This document shows, piece after piece, positions 8,874 to 16,794 of a DNA stretch of 64,000 nt. The notes below the pieces were generated by a model that saw only the letters and a program-made list of their open reading frames with translations, was not told the origin of the DNA and did not search any database. The DNA comes from Frateuria soli (GTDB lineage: Bacteria; Pseudomonadota; Gammaproteobacteria; Xanthomonadales; Rhodanobacteraceae), in NCBI RefSeq assembly GCF_021117385.1, contig NZ_CP088252.1, positions 1-64,000 on the forward strand, written 5' to 3'. Position numbers and translations under genes: made by a program. Each line of letters opens with the position of its first letter. The first letter of the stretch is position 1.

Positions 8874-10277
8874 ATGATTCCGGTGATTCTTTCGGGTGGC
8901 TCGGGCACGCGCTTGTGGCCGTTGTCGCGCGAGTCGTATCCGAAGCAGTTCCTGCCGCTGGCCGGCTCCGACACCATGCTGCAGGCGACCTGGCTGCGCA
9001 TCGCGCCGCTGGCTTCGGCGGCGCCGATGGTGGTGGCCAACGAGGAGCATCGCTTCATGGTGGCCGAGCAGTTGCGCCAGGTCGGCTGCGTGCCCTCGGC
9101 GATCCTGCTGGAGCCGGTCGGGCGCAATACCGCGCCGGCGATCGCCGCGGCGGCGCTGCAGGCCACGCGCGAGGGCGCCGATCCGCTGCTGCTGGTGCTG
9201 CCGTCCGATCACGTGATCAAGGATGCGGCTGCCTTCCAGGCCGCCGTGCGCCGGGCCGAACCGGCCGCGGCGCAGGGGCGGCTGGTTACCTTCGGCATCG
9301 TGCCCGCGGGCCCGGAAACCGGTTACGGCTACATCCGCGCCGGCGCCGAGGTGGGCGAGGGCGTGCGCCAGGTGGCGCAGTTCGTGGAGAAGCCGGACGC
9401 GGCCACGGCGCAGCAGTACGTCGCCTCGGGCGAGTATGTCTGGAACAGCGGCATGTTCCTGTTCCGCGCGTCGGTGTTCCTGGCCGAGCTCGGGCGCCAG
9501 CAGCCGGCGATGCTCGAGGCCTGCCGCGCGGCGGTCGAGGGCGCCAGGCGCGACGCCGACTTCGTGCGGCTGGACAAGGCCGCCTTCGCCGCGTGCCCGG
9601 CCGACTCGATCGACTACGCGGTGATGGAACACACCGACGCGGCCGCGGTGCTGCCGATCGACGTGGGCTGGAACGACCTGGGCAGCTGGTCGGCGCTGTG
9701 GGAAGTGGCCGAGCAGGATGGCGAGGGCAACGCGCACCACGGCGACGTGGTGGCGCAGGACTGCCGCAACACGCTGGCCTGGGGCGAGGGCCGGCTGCTC
9801 GCGCTGCTGGGGCTGGAAGACGTGGTGGTGGTCGACACCGCCGATGCCGTGCTGGTCGCGCACAGGGACCGCGTGCAGGACGTCAAGGGCATCGTCGCCA
9901 GGCTCAAGGCGCAAGGGCGTGCCGAACCGGCCACGCACCGCAAGGTGTACCGCCCGTGGGGCAGCTACGACTCGATCGACGTGGGCGACCGCTTCCAGGT
10001 CAAGCGCATCACGGTCAAGCCGGGCGCCTCGCTCAGCCTGCAGATGCACCACCACCGCGCCGAGCACTGGATCATCGTCAGCGGCACCGGGCGCATCACC
10101 CGCGGCGAGGAAGTGCTCACGCTCTCGGAGAACCAGAGCACCTACATCCCGCTCGGCGTCAAACACCGGCTGGAAAACCCCGGCCGGCTGCCGCTGGAGC
10201 TGATCGAGGTGCAGTCGGGCAGCTACCTGGGCGAGGACGACATCGTGCGCTTCGAAGACGTGTACGGGCGTGGCTGA
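8874..10277 (+). CDS. manC: Mannose-1-phosphate guanylyltransferase / mannose-6-phosphate isomerase
   Basis: A 467-aa type II bifunctional enzyme (ManC/XanB/AlgA). The N-terminal pyrophosphorylase domain has [19 protein letters not shown] (residues 8-26) and VEKPD; the C-terminal cupin has the phosphomannose isomerase metal site around [15 protein letters not shown]. It converts fructose-6-phosphate-derived mannose-6-phosphate and mannose-1-phosphate toward GDP-mannose, the precursor of GDP-fucose, rhamnose and mannose units of LPS and EPS. The ATG at 8874 has AAGGA at 8860-8864. Length matches the family. Its 3' end overlaps the VanZ-like gene by 8 bp. Confidence 0.95.
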   Translation: MIPVILSGGSGTRLWPLSRESYPKQFLPLAGSDTMLQATWLRIAPLASAAPMVVANEEHRFMVAEQLRQVGCVPSAILLEPVGRNTAPAIAAAALQATREGADPLLLVLPSDHVIKDAAAFQAAVRRAEPAAAQGRLVTFGIVPAGPETGYGYIRAGAEVGEGVRQVAQFVEKPDAATAQQYVASGEYVWNSGMFLFRASVFLAELGRQQPAMLEACRAAVEGARRDADFVRLDKAAFAACPADSIDYAVMEHTDAAAVLPIDVGWNDLGSWSALWEVAEQDGEGNAHHGDVVAQDCRNTLAWGEGRLLALLGLEDVVVVDTADAVLVAHRDRVQDVKGIVARLKAQGRAEPATHRKVYRPWGSYDSIDVGDRFQVKRITVKPGASLSLQMHHHRAEHWIIVSGTGRITRGEEVLTLSENQSTYIPLGVKHRLENPGRLPLELIEVQSGSYLGEDDIVRFEDVYGRG

Positions 10278-10599
10278 ACCGGCCGGCCGCCGCGTCGGCG
10301 TGGTCCTGGGCGGGCTGGGGCTGCTGGCCCTGAGCGTCGCCTATTGCCTGCCCGGCCATCCCAGCACGCGGGTCGGCTGGCTGGACGTGGCCGCGCACGT
10401 GGGCCTGTTCGCGCTGGTCGCCACCGGCGGCTGGCTGGCCCTGCGTCGCGGCTGGACGTTCGTGCTGGTCGGGGCGCTGGGGCTGGTGCTGGAAATCGTG
10501 CAGTGGCGGGTCGGCGGCTATCCGCGGATCGAATGGCCCGACATCCTCGCCAACGAAGCCGGCGTCGCCCTGGCCACCCTCACCACCCGCCTCCCGTAG
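10270..10599 (+). CDS. VanZ-like small membrane protein
   Basis: 109 aa with four hydrophobic segments and the VanZ-family pattern: [20 protein letters not shown], then [28 protein letters not shown], which corresponds to the conserved E-x-x-Q...R....D-x-x-x-N-x-x-G of VanZ/YcnB-type proteins. Function in Gram-negatives is unknown. It starts with GTG inside the end of manC. The stop codon TAG at 10597-10599 is supplied by the first bases of a REP element (GTAGGAG), so the original C-terminus may have been different. Confidence 0.75.
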   Translation: MAEPAGRRVGVVLGGLGLLALSVAYCLPGHPSTRVGWLDVAAHVGLFALVATGGWLALRRGWTFVLVGALGLVLEIVQWRVGGYPRIEWPDILANEAGVALATLTTRLP

Positions 10600-10720
10600 G
10601 AGCCCACTCGTGGGCGATGCTCTCGGCGCAGGGCGGGCAGACCCTCCCGTAGGAGCCCACTCGTGGGCGATGCTCTTCGCAATGGCGCGATCAAACCATC
10701 GCCCACAAGTGGGCTCCTAC
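10596..10720. repeat. REP triplet (two direct, one inverted)
   Basis: Two direct copies of the REP (starting at 10596 and about 10649) are followed by one inverted copy ending at 10720, separated by short spacers. The first copy begins inside the VanZ-like gene and provides its stop codon. Confidence 0.85.
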
Positions 10721-10763
10721 GAAGGGCGGCGGCGTGGGTATTGCATCAACAGGAATCCATTTC

Positions 10764-11744
10764 GTGACACACCACATTCTCGTTTGCGGCGGCGCCGGCT
10801 ACATCGGCTCACACGCGGCCCGCTGGCTTGCCGGGGCGGGCCACCGCGTCACCGTGCTGGACAACCTTTCCACCGGCCACCGCGAGGCCGTGCGCTGGGG
10901 CGAGCTGATCGAGGCCGACATCCGCGACCGCGAGGCCCTGCGCCGGGTGTTCGCCGCGCAACGCTACGACGCGGTGATGCACTTCTGCGCGCTGTCGCTG
11001 GTGGGCGAGTCGATGGCGCGGCCCTACGCCTATTACGACAACAACGTCGCCGGCACGCTGGTGTTGCTGGAGGCGATGCGCGAGGCGGCCGTGGAGCGGC
11101 TGGTGTTCTCTTCCACCGCGGCGGTGTTCGGCGTGCCGCAGCAGCCGCTGATCGACGAGGACCACCCGACCGCGCCGATCAACCCCTACGGCGCCAGCAA
11201 GCTGATGGTCGAACGCATGCTCGCCGATGCGGCGTCGGCGTACGGCCTGCGCTCGGTGGCGCTGCGCTACTTCAATGCGGCGGGCGCCACGCCCTCGGCG
11301 GAGATCGGCGAGGCGCACCAGCCGGAGACCCACCTGATCCCCAACGCGCTGCGCGCGGCCGCCGGCAGCGGCGACCCCCTGCGCCTGTTCGGCAACGACT
11401 ACCCCACGCGCGACGGCACCTGCGTGCGCGACTACGTGCACGTGGACGACCTGGCCGCCGCGCACCTGGCCGCGCTCGAGTACCTGGCCGTGCACCCCGG
11501 CGCGCACCGCTTCAACCTGGGCAACGGGGAAGGCTTCAGCGTGCTGGAGGTGATCGCGGCGGTGCGCGAGGTGACCGGTCGGGACCTGCCGTTCCACTGG
11601 GAACCGCGCCGTGCCGGCGATCCGCCGACGCTGGTGGCCGCCAGCGCGCGGGCCCGGCAGGAGCTGGGCTGGACGCCACGGCATGCCGATCTGGCCGGGA
11701 TCATCGCCAGCGCCTGGCGCTGGCACGCGCAGCCGAGGTTTTGA
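10764..11744 (+). CDS. galE: UDP-glucose 4-epimerase
   Basis: A 326-aa extended SDR. NAD-binding GGAGYIGSH (residues 9-17), the active-site SSTAAVFG (116-123), and YGASK (Tyr142, Lys146) are intact; YFNAAGA and the GTCVRDYVHVDDLA motif are typical of GalE. It interconverts UDP-glucose and UDP-galactose (possibly also the N-acetyl forms), feeding LPS and EPS synthesis. The GTG start at 10764 has AGGA about nine bases upstream; the frame is open back to 10734 but that part has no homology. Context: next to manC, completing a nucleotide-sugar cluster. Confidence 0.93.
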   Translation: MTHHILVCGGAGYIGSHAARWLAGAGHRVTVLDNLSTGHREAVRWGELIEADIRDREALRRVFAAQRYDAVMHFCALSLVGESMARPYAYYDNNVAGTLVLLEAMREAAVERLVFSSTAAVFGVPQQPLIDEDHPTAPINPYGASKLMVERMLADAASAYGLRSVALRYFNAAGATPSAEIGEAHQPETHLIPNALRAAAGSGDPLRLFGNDYPTRDGTCVRDYVHVDDLAAAHLAALEYLAVHPGAHRFNLGNGEGFSVLEVIAAVREVTGRDLPFHWEPRRAGDPPTLVAASARARQELGWTPRHADLAGIIASAWRWHAQPRF

Positions 11745-11824
11745 GACGCAGGTCTCGTTTGCGGCGGCGCGGTTTCGGCGCGGGCTTTCTAGAATCGAGG
11801 GCGTGGGCGCGCCAGCAGGCGCGC

Positions 11825-11852
11825 TCAAGTTTTTTTCACGGCCTGCCGCTAA
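11825..11852 (+). promoter_or_regulatory. Possible sigma-28 (FliA) promoter
   Basis: TCAAGTTT at 11825-11832, 12 bases, then GCCGCTAA at 11845-11852. The enterobacterial flagellar sigma consensus is TAAAGTTT-N11-GCCGATAA. The spacer is one base longer and two positions differ. It lies 32 bases before the GTG of the 47-aa gene, a good distance for a promoter. Confidence 0.45.
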
Positions 11853-11884
11853 CGATGCGGTAGCTGCCCTCCAAGGAACGCGTC

Positions 11885-12028
11885 GTGCACATCCTGCTTT
11901 ACATCGCCGCGGCCGCCGGGATCTTCAGCCTGGCGACGCTCGCCTGGGGTTGCCTGGTCGCCCTCCGCCGCGCCCGCGCGGCCCGCGAACGCCGCGCCAA
12001 CACCTCCCACCTCGGCCTCGTCGCCTGA
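11885..12028 (+). CDS. Small single-span membrane protein (47 aa)
   Basis: A 47-aa ORF with one hydrophobic N-terminal helix (HILLYIAAAAGIFSLATLAW) and an arginine-rich tail (RRARAARERRA), giving an N-out or N-in single-span topology by the positive-inside rule with the tail in the cytoplasm. The GTG start is preceded by AAGGA with good spacing and by a sigma-28-like promoter, which supports a real gene. No family recognised. Its last bases (ctcgtcgcctgacccc) recur in the tandem repeats immediately downstream. Confidence 0.55.
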   Translation: MHILLYIAAAAGIFSLATLAWGCLVALRRARAARERRANTSHLGLVA

Positions 12029-12301
12029 CCCCGCCCCCCCGTAGGAGCCCACTCGTGGGCGATCGATCCGCCCCCCTCGCCTGACCCCGCACCACCCCCC
12101 GTAGGAGCCCACTCGTGGGCGATCGACCCGCACCCCTCGCCTGACCCCCGCACCACCCCCCGTAGGAGCCCACTCGTGGGCGATCGACCCGCCCCCCTCG
12201 CCTGACCCCGCACCACCCCCGTAGGAGCCCACTTGTGGGCGATCGACCCGCCCCCCTCGCCTGACCCCCCAAAAGGCATCGCCCACAAGTGGGCTCCTAC
12301 G
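12029..12301. repeat. REP tandem array of about 64-bp units carrying the end of the preceding ORF
   Basis: Four direct REP copies are spaced by about 64 bp, each separated by the sequence (c)ctcgcctgacccc..., which copies the stop-codon region of the 47-aa ORF. An inverted REP at about 12277-12300 closes the array. Nothing else is visible between the small ORF and the M28 peptidase gene. Confidence 0.85.
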
Positions 12302-12320
12302 AAGAGGCGGTGGGTTCGGC

Positions 12321-13685
12321 TCAACTCCCCGCGGGGGAGCGCTCGAAACTACCCGCGTCGCCCGGGAACACCACCGGGCTTTCGTAACCGTCGGCCGACA
12401 CCGACGACACCCCGAAGAACCAGTCGTCGATCACCACGTCCTTGAGCACGGCATGGTCCACGTCGCCGACCGCGCGTGCGTGCTGCCATCGCGGCGCGGT
12501 GGTGTCGCGCCAGTGCACGCGGTAGCCGGCCGCGCCGGGCACCTTGTGCCAGCGCAGCGTGGTGTCGGTGGCCAGCGCGCCTTCGATGTCCACCCCGGCG
12601 GGCGGCGCCGGCGCACGGCTCAGGCTCGCCATGGTGATGGCGTCGAGCGCGGTGACCCGGGCGAGGTAGCGGAAGTCGATGCCGTCGATCGTGTCGCCAT
12701 AGCCCGGACGCAGGTCCTGGTGCTGGCGCGTGTAGTCCTCGTGGGCCTCGGTCACCCGCACCGCGGGGAAACCGGCCTGCAGGAACGGCACCTGGTCGCC
12801 GCCGCGGCCGTAGCGGTCGGTGCGGTAGACCATGCGCACGCCGAAATCGGGCAGGTAGGCGTCGGCCAGGCGGTCCATGTAGCGGGCCAGGTTGCGCGAG
12901 GGCGAGTCGACCTCGCCGCCGTGGTAGCGGCGGAACGCGGCCTGCTTCAGCGTTTCGTTGCTCTTGGTGCCCTCGGAGAACACGCGCACCACGGTGTTGT
13001 CGCGCACGCCGTTCTGGCCGCGGCTGTTGCCGACGATGTCGTTGTTGAGGTCGGCCTCCACGCGCCAGCCCTGCGCCACCGCGTAGTCGGCCAGCACCTT
13101 GCCGCCGTACAGGCCCTGCTCCTCGCCGGACAGCGCCGCGAACACCAGGGTGGCGCGGTTGTCCTGCTTCGACAGCAGCCGCGCGGCCTCGATCAGCGCG
13201 GCCACGCCGGAGGCATCGTCATTGGCGCCGGGGGCGTCGTGGGTGGTGTCCATCACGTCGGAGACGCGCGAATCCAGGTGCCCGGTGATCACGATCACGC
13301 GCTCCGGATCGCTGCTGCCCCGCTTGATGGCGACCACGTCCGTCACCTCGACCGGCCTGGGCGCGCGCTCGCCGGTGAAGCTCTGCGACGGCGTGACCAC
13401 CTCCAGGCACCCGCCGCAGTCGCGGCTGATGCGTTCGAAACGCGCCTTCACCCAGCGCCGCGCCGCACCGATGCCGCGGGTGTCCGAGTGCGTATCGGAA
13501 AGCGTGTGGCGGGTGCCGAAGCCGACCAGCGCGGTGATCGTGGCGCGCAGCTCGGCCTCGCTCGGGGCGCTGGCGAGGGCGTGCAGCTCCGGGTGCTCGA
13601 CCGGCTGCGCCGGCGGCTCGGCGGCGATGGCGGCGAACGGGAGCAGGGCGCCAAGCAGCAGGCGATGACGTAAGGACATGGGCAT
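12321..13685 (-). CDS. Secreted M28-family zinc metallopeptidase
   Basis: A 454-aa protein with a signal peptide (LRHRLLLGALLPFAAIAA). The M28 dinuclear zinc site is complete: H136/D138 (GHLDS), D156 (GANDDASG), the E188-E189 pair (SGEEQG), D216 (LNNDIVG) and a late His in VTEAHEDYTRQH. The last ~100 residues (from about 350) look like a fibronectin-III-type beta domain. It probably acts as an aminopeptidase in the periplasm or outside the cell. Start could be the first ATG (13685) or the one two codons on. It stands alone, with REP elements on both sides. Confidence 0.88.
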   Translation of the reverse strand: MPMSLRHRLLLGALLPFAAIAAEPPAQPVEHPELHALASAPSEAELRATITALVGFGTRHTLSDTHSDTRGIGAARRWVKARFERISRDCGGCLEVVTPSQSFTGERAPRPVEVTDVVAIKRGSSDPERVIVITGHLDSRVSDVMDTTHDAPGANDDASGVAALIEAARLLSKQDNRATLVFAALSGEEQGLYGGKVLADYAVAQGWRVEADLNNDIVGNSRGQNGVRDNTVVRVFSEGTKSNETLKQAAFRRYHGGEVDSPSRNLARYMDRLADAYLPDFGVRMVYRTDRYGRGGDQVPFLQAGFPAVRVTEAHEDYTRQHQDLRPGYGDTIDGIDFRYLARVTALDAITMASLSRAPAPPAGVDIEGALATDTTLRWHKVPGAAGYRVHWRDTTAPRWQHARAVGDVDHAVLKDVVIDDWFFGVSSVSADGYESPVVFPGDAGSFERSPAGS

Positions 13686-13723
13686 GCATCCACCGGAAAA
13701 CCCCTACCTTACCTCGCACCCCC

Positions 13724-13797
13724 GTAGGAGCCCACTCGTGGGCGATGCTCTTCCATCACGCCCACCCAAAAAGCATCGCCCACAAGTGGGCTCCTAC
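13724..13797. repeat. REPIN
   Basis: An inverted pair of REP cores in the gap between the M28 peptidase and the next gene. The left copy has CACTCGTG and the right one has the partner of CACTTGTG, so one central position is mismatched. Confidence 0.85.
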
Positions 13798-13904
13798 CGA
13801 AAGGCGAGGTGAGGGAGGCTTTACACATATATCCATTGCGCGTAGATCTGGCCCCTCCAGACTCTCCACCGTCGCACCCGCGACGACCCTTCTGGAGATC
13901 CGCC

Positions 13905-14546
13905 ATGAAACCGTCCACCTGCCTGCCCGCCCTCGTCCTCGCCGCCGCCTTCGCCGCGGCGACGCCCGCGATGGCCATGCAGACGCAAACCCCGATGTCC
14001 GCCGTCCCCGCCGCCCCCAGGCTCGATGCCGCGATGCGCGCGCTCTGGCACGGCCACGTCGTGCACACCCGCGACTACGCGCTGGCCGTTCACGCCCATG
14101 ACAGTGCCAGGGCCAGGGCCGCGGCCAATGCGGTGGTCGCCAATGCCAGGCAGATCGCCGATGCGGTCGCCGGCTTCTACGGCAAGCCGGCCGGCGCGCG
14201 CATGCTCGAGTTGCTGGCCGCCCACTGGGGCGGCGTCAAGGCACTGACCGACGCACGCGTCGCCAACGATTCCGCCGCCGAGCGCAAGGCGATGGCGGAA
14301 CTGCAGTCCAATGTCGGCGAGATCGCGAAGTTCCTCTCCGGCGCCAATCCGAACCTGCCGGAGAACGCCGTGCAGGGCCTGATGGCCGCCCACGTGGCGC
14401 ACCATGCCACGCAGATCCAGCAGATCATGGCGGGCGACATGAAGCATGAGCAGTCCACCTGGGAGGCGATGCAGGCGCATATGGACATGATTTCCGACGC
14501 GCTGGCCGGTGCGATCGCCAGGCAGTTCCCGGACAAGGCCGCCTGA
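13905..14546 (+). CDS. Secreted helical protein of unknown function
   Basis: 213 aa. A clear signal peptide (MKPSTCLPALVLAAAFAAA...AMAM) is followed by an all-helical, His/Met-containing region with two similar halves (WHGHVVHTRDYALAVHAHDS near residue 50 and AAHVAHHATQIQQIMAGDMK near 170). Metal or haem binding is possible but not shown. I do not recognise the family. GGAG lies upstream of the ATG at 13905. The gene is two bases from the following SufR-like regulator, so the two are probably cotranscribed. Confidence 0.65.
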   Translation: MKPSTCLPALVLAAAFAAATPAMAMQTQTPMSAVPAAPRLDAAMRALWHGHVVHTRDYALAVHAHDSARARAAANAVVANARQIADAVAGFYGKPAGARMLELLAAHWGGVKALTDARVANDSAAERKAMAELQSNVGEIAKFLSGANPNLPENAVQGLMAAHVAHHATQIQQIMAGDMKHEQSTWEAMQAHMDMISDALAGAIARQFPDKAA

Positions 14547-14548
14547 GC

Positions 14549-15187
14549 ATGAGCGCGCTCGCACGGCTCGGGCCCACCCAGCAGCGCCTGCTGCGCCAGT
14601 TGTTGATGGCGCCGGAGGGCTGTTCGGTGGAGGAGCTGTGCGAGCGGTTGCGCATCAGCCACAACGCGGTACGCCAGCACCTGAGTGCGCTTCTCGCGCG
14701 CGGCTTCGTCGACCGCGGGCAGGCGCGGGCCACCGGTGGCCGGCCGCAGGCGCGCTTTCGCCTTACCGAGAACGGGCGCGGACTGTTTCCGCGCAACTAC
14801 GGCCTGCTCGGCACCGCGCTGCTGGACAAACTGCGCGAACGCTACGGCGCGGCCGCGCTGGAGGAAATGCTGCAGGACCTCGGCCGCACGCTGGGCAGCC
14901 ACGAAGTGCCGCTACCGCCCGAAGCCAGCCACGACGACGTCGTGCAGCGACTGGCCAGCCAGCTCGACGCGCTCGGCTACGAGGCGGTGGTCGCCAGGCA
15001 CGGCCAGGAGCAGCAGGTGGAAGCCTTCAACTGCGTGTTCCACGCCCTGGCCCGCAACGTGCCGCAGGTATGCAAGTTCGACCTGGCCTACATGGAGGCC
15101 GCCAGCGGCCGCCGCATCCACCACATGGAATGCATCATCCGCGGCGGGCACGTGTGCCGCTTCCGCGTGGGCGAAGTCAAACGCTGA
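14549..15187 (+). CDS. SufR-like winged-helix transcriptional regulator (putative Fe-S binding)
   Basis: 212 aa. The N-terminal ~80 residues form a winged helix (CSVEELCERLRISHNAVRQH is the recognition-helix region, GGRPQARFRLTENGR the wing). The C-terminal half holds cysteines in the order NC...VCKF...MECIIRGGHVC, matching the three- to four-Cys pattern of SufR-type regulators that sense an Fe-S cluster. It may respond to iron, oxidative stress or nitric oxide. No suf genes are in this window, so targets are unknown; the cotranscribed secreted protein is the obvious candidate. Followed directly by a REP array. Confidence 0.75.
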   Translation: MSALARLGPTQQRLLRQLLMAPEGCSVEELCERLRISHNAVRQHLSALLARGFVDRGQARATGGRPQARFRLTENGRGLFPRNYGLLGTALLDKLRERYGAAALEEMLQDLGRTLGSHEVPLPPEASHDDVVQRLASQLDALGYEAVVARHGQEQQVEAFNCVFHALARNVPQVCKFDLAYMEAASGRRIHHMECIIRGGHVCRFRVGEVKR

Positions 15188-15207
15188 CCCCTCGCCCGCC
15201 CCCCTCC

Positions 15208-16051
15208 GTAGGAGCCCACTCGTGGGCGATGCTCTCGCTCCGATCGACCCACACGCCAAAAGGCATCGCCCACCAGTGGGCTCCTACGAAGAGCAGCGCG
15301 TGCGGCCGGGCAGCAGGCCCTTCAGCCCCGCGTCGGCGGGGCCGCGACGCCCACCTCCCGTAGGAGCCCACTCGTGGGCGATGCTCCTCGCTCCGATCGG
15401 CCTACACGCCAAAAGGCATCGCCCACAAGTGGGCTCCTACGAAGAGCAGCGCGTGCGGCCGGGCGGCAGGCCCTTCAGCCCCGCGTCGGCGGGGCCGCGA
15501 CGCCCCCCTCCGTAGGAGCCCACTCGTGGGCGATGCTCCTCGCTCCGATCGACCCACACGCCAAAAGGCATCGCCCACCAGTGGGCTCCTACGAAGAGCA
15601 GCGCGTGCGGCCGGGCAGCAGGCCCTTCAGCCCCGCGTCGGCGGGGCCGCGACGCCCACCTCCCGTAGGAGCCCACTCGTGGGCGATGCTCCTCGCTCCG
15701 ATCGGCCTACACGCCAAAAGGCATCGCCCACAAGTGGGCTCCTACGAAGAGCAGCGCGTGCGGCCGGGCGGCAGGCCCTTCAGCCCCGCGTCGGCGGGAC
15801 CGCGACGCCCGCCTCCCGTAGGAGCCCACTCGTGGGCGATGCTCCTCGCTCTGATCGACCCACACGCCAAAAGGCATCGCCCACCAGTGGGCTCCTACGA
15901 AGAGCGGCGCGTGCGGCCGGGGGGCAGGCCCTTCAGCCCCGCGTCGGCGGGGCCGGGGCGCCCACCCCCCGTAGGAGCCCACTCGTGGGCGATGCTCCTC
16001 GCTCCGATCGACCCACACGCCAAAAGGCATCGCCCACCAGTGGGCTCCTAC
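15208..16051. repeat. Six-unit tandem REPIN array containing copies of the rluF 3' end
   Basis: Six units start at 15208, 15360, 15512, 15665, 15818 and 15971 (period 152-153 bp). Each holds an inverted REP pair plus about 50 bp (GCGTGCGGCCGGGCAGCAGG...) that is a diverged copy of the end of the neighbouring rluF gene; translated on the - strand it reads DAGLKGLLPGRT against DAELKGLLPSRT in RluF. Units 1, 3 and 5 share one spacer variant (gacccacac) and units 2 and 4 another (ggcctacac), showing that a two-unit block was duplicated. No gene lies in this 876-bp gap. Confidence 0.9.
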
Positions 16052-16064
16052 GAAGAGCAGGGGC

Positions 16065-16784
16065 TCACCACTGCGTGCGGCTGGGCAGCAGGCCTTTCAG
16101 CTCGGCGTCGGTGAGGTTGCGCCACTGGCCGGGGCGCAGGTGGCCGAGGCGTACGTTGTCGATGCGCACGCGGCGCAGCTGGGTCACGCGGTAGTCGAAC
16201 GCCGCGGCCATCAGGCGGATCTGCCGGTTCAGTCCCTGCGTGAGCACGATGCCGAAACCGAATTTCGCGATCTTGCGCACCTTGCAGGGCAGCGTCATCT
16301 GCCCGTGGATGCGCACGCCGCGCGCCATGCCGGCGAGGAATGCGTCGGTCACCGGCTTGTTCACCGCGACCAGGTATTCCTTCTCGTGCCGGTTCTCGGC
16401 GCGCAGGATCTCGTTGACGATGTCGCCGTTGCTGGTCAGCAGGATCAGCCCTTCGGAATCCTTGTCCAGCCGGCCGACCGGGAACACGCGCTCGCGGTGG
16501 TCGACGAAATCCACGATGTTGCCGGCCACGCTCTGGTCGGTGGTGCAGGTGATGCCGACCGGTTTGTTCAGCGCGATGTAGGTCGCCTTTTTCGCCGCCG
16601 GGGTGGCCGCCAGCACGCGCATGCGCACCAGTTCGCCATCGACCCGCACCTCGTCGCCCTCCAGCGCCTTGGCGCCGGTGCCGACCACTTCGCCGTTGAT
16701 GGTGACGCGGCCGGCCACCAGCCACTCGTCCGCCTCGCGGCGTGAGCACAGGCCGGCTTCGCTGATGTATTTGTTGACGCGCAT
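16065..16784 (-). CDS. rluF: 23S rRNA pseudouridine synthase RluF
   Basis: 239 aa. An S4 RNA-binding domain (MRVNKYISEAGLCSRREADE) is followed by the pseudouridine synthase core with GRLDKDSEGLILLT (catalytic Asp107) and the family motif QGLNRQIRLMAAAFDYRV. The order and spacing (NIVDFVDH, EKEYLVAVNKPVTDAF) follow E. coli RluF, which modifies U2604 of 23S rRNA; it lacks that protein's long basic C-terminal tail. The ATG is at 16784, ten bases after the yadH stop, so it is likely the last gene of a yadG-yadH-rluF unit. Its 3' end has been copied into the adjacent REP array. Confidence 0.9.
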   Translation of the reverse strand: MRVNKYISEAGLCSRREADEWLVAGRVTINGEVVGTGAKALEGDEVRVDGELVRMRVLAATPAAKKATYIALNKPVGITCTTDQSVAGNIVDFVDHRERVFPVGRLDKDSEGLILLTSNGDIVNEILRAENRHEKEYLVAVNKPVTDAFLAGMARGVRIHGQMTLPCKVRKIAKFGFGIVLTQGLNRQIRLMAAAFDYRVTQLRRVRIDNVRLGHLRPGQWRNLTDAELKGLLPSRTQW

Positions 16785-16794
16785 GGTGGAAGCG

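Noticed and set aside
11741-11762. GAGAC-GCAG-GTCTC hairpin after galE as a terminator
   Set aside because: Only a 5-bp stem and no T-run worth the name.
13820-13850. TTTACA-N17-TAGATC as a sigma-70 promoter for the secreted helical protein
   Set aside because: The -10 matches only three of six positions; too weak to list.
15200-16060. CRISPR array
   Set aside because: Units are 152-153 bp with conserved spacers and internal palindromes; there are no cas genes.
15374-16194. Long ORFs across the REP array, with repeated peptides such as PTSGLLRR and MGSYGRW
   Set aside because: They are translations of the tandem repeats, present on both strands, with no SD and no homology to protein families.
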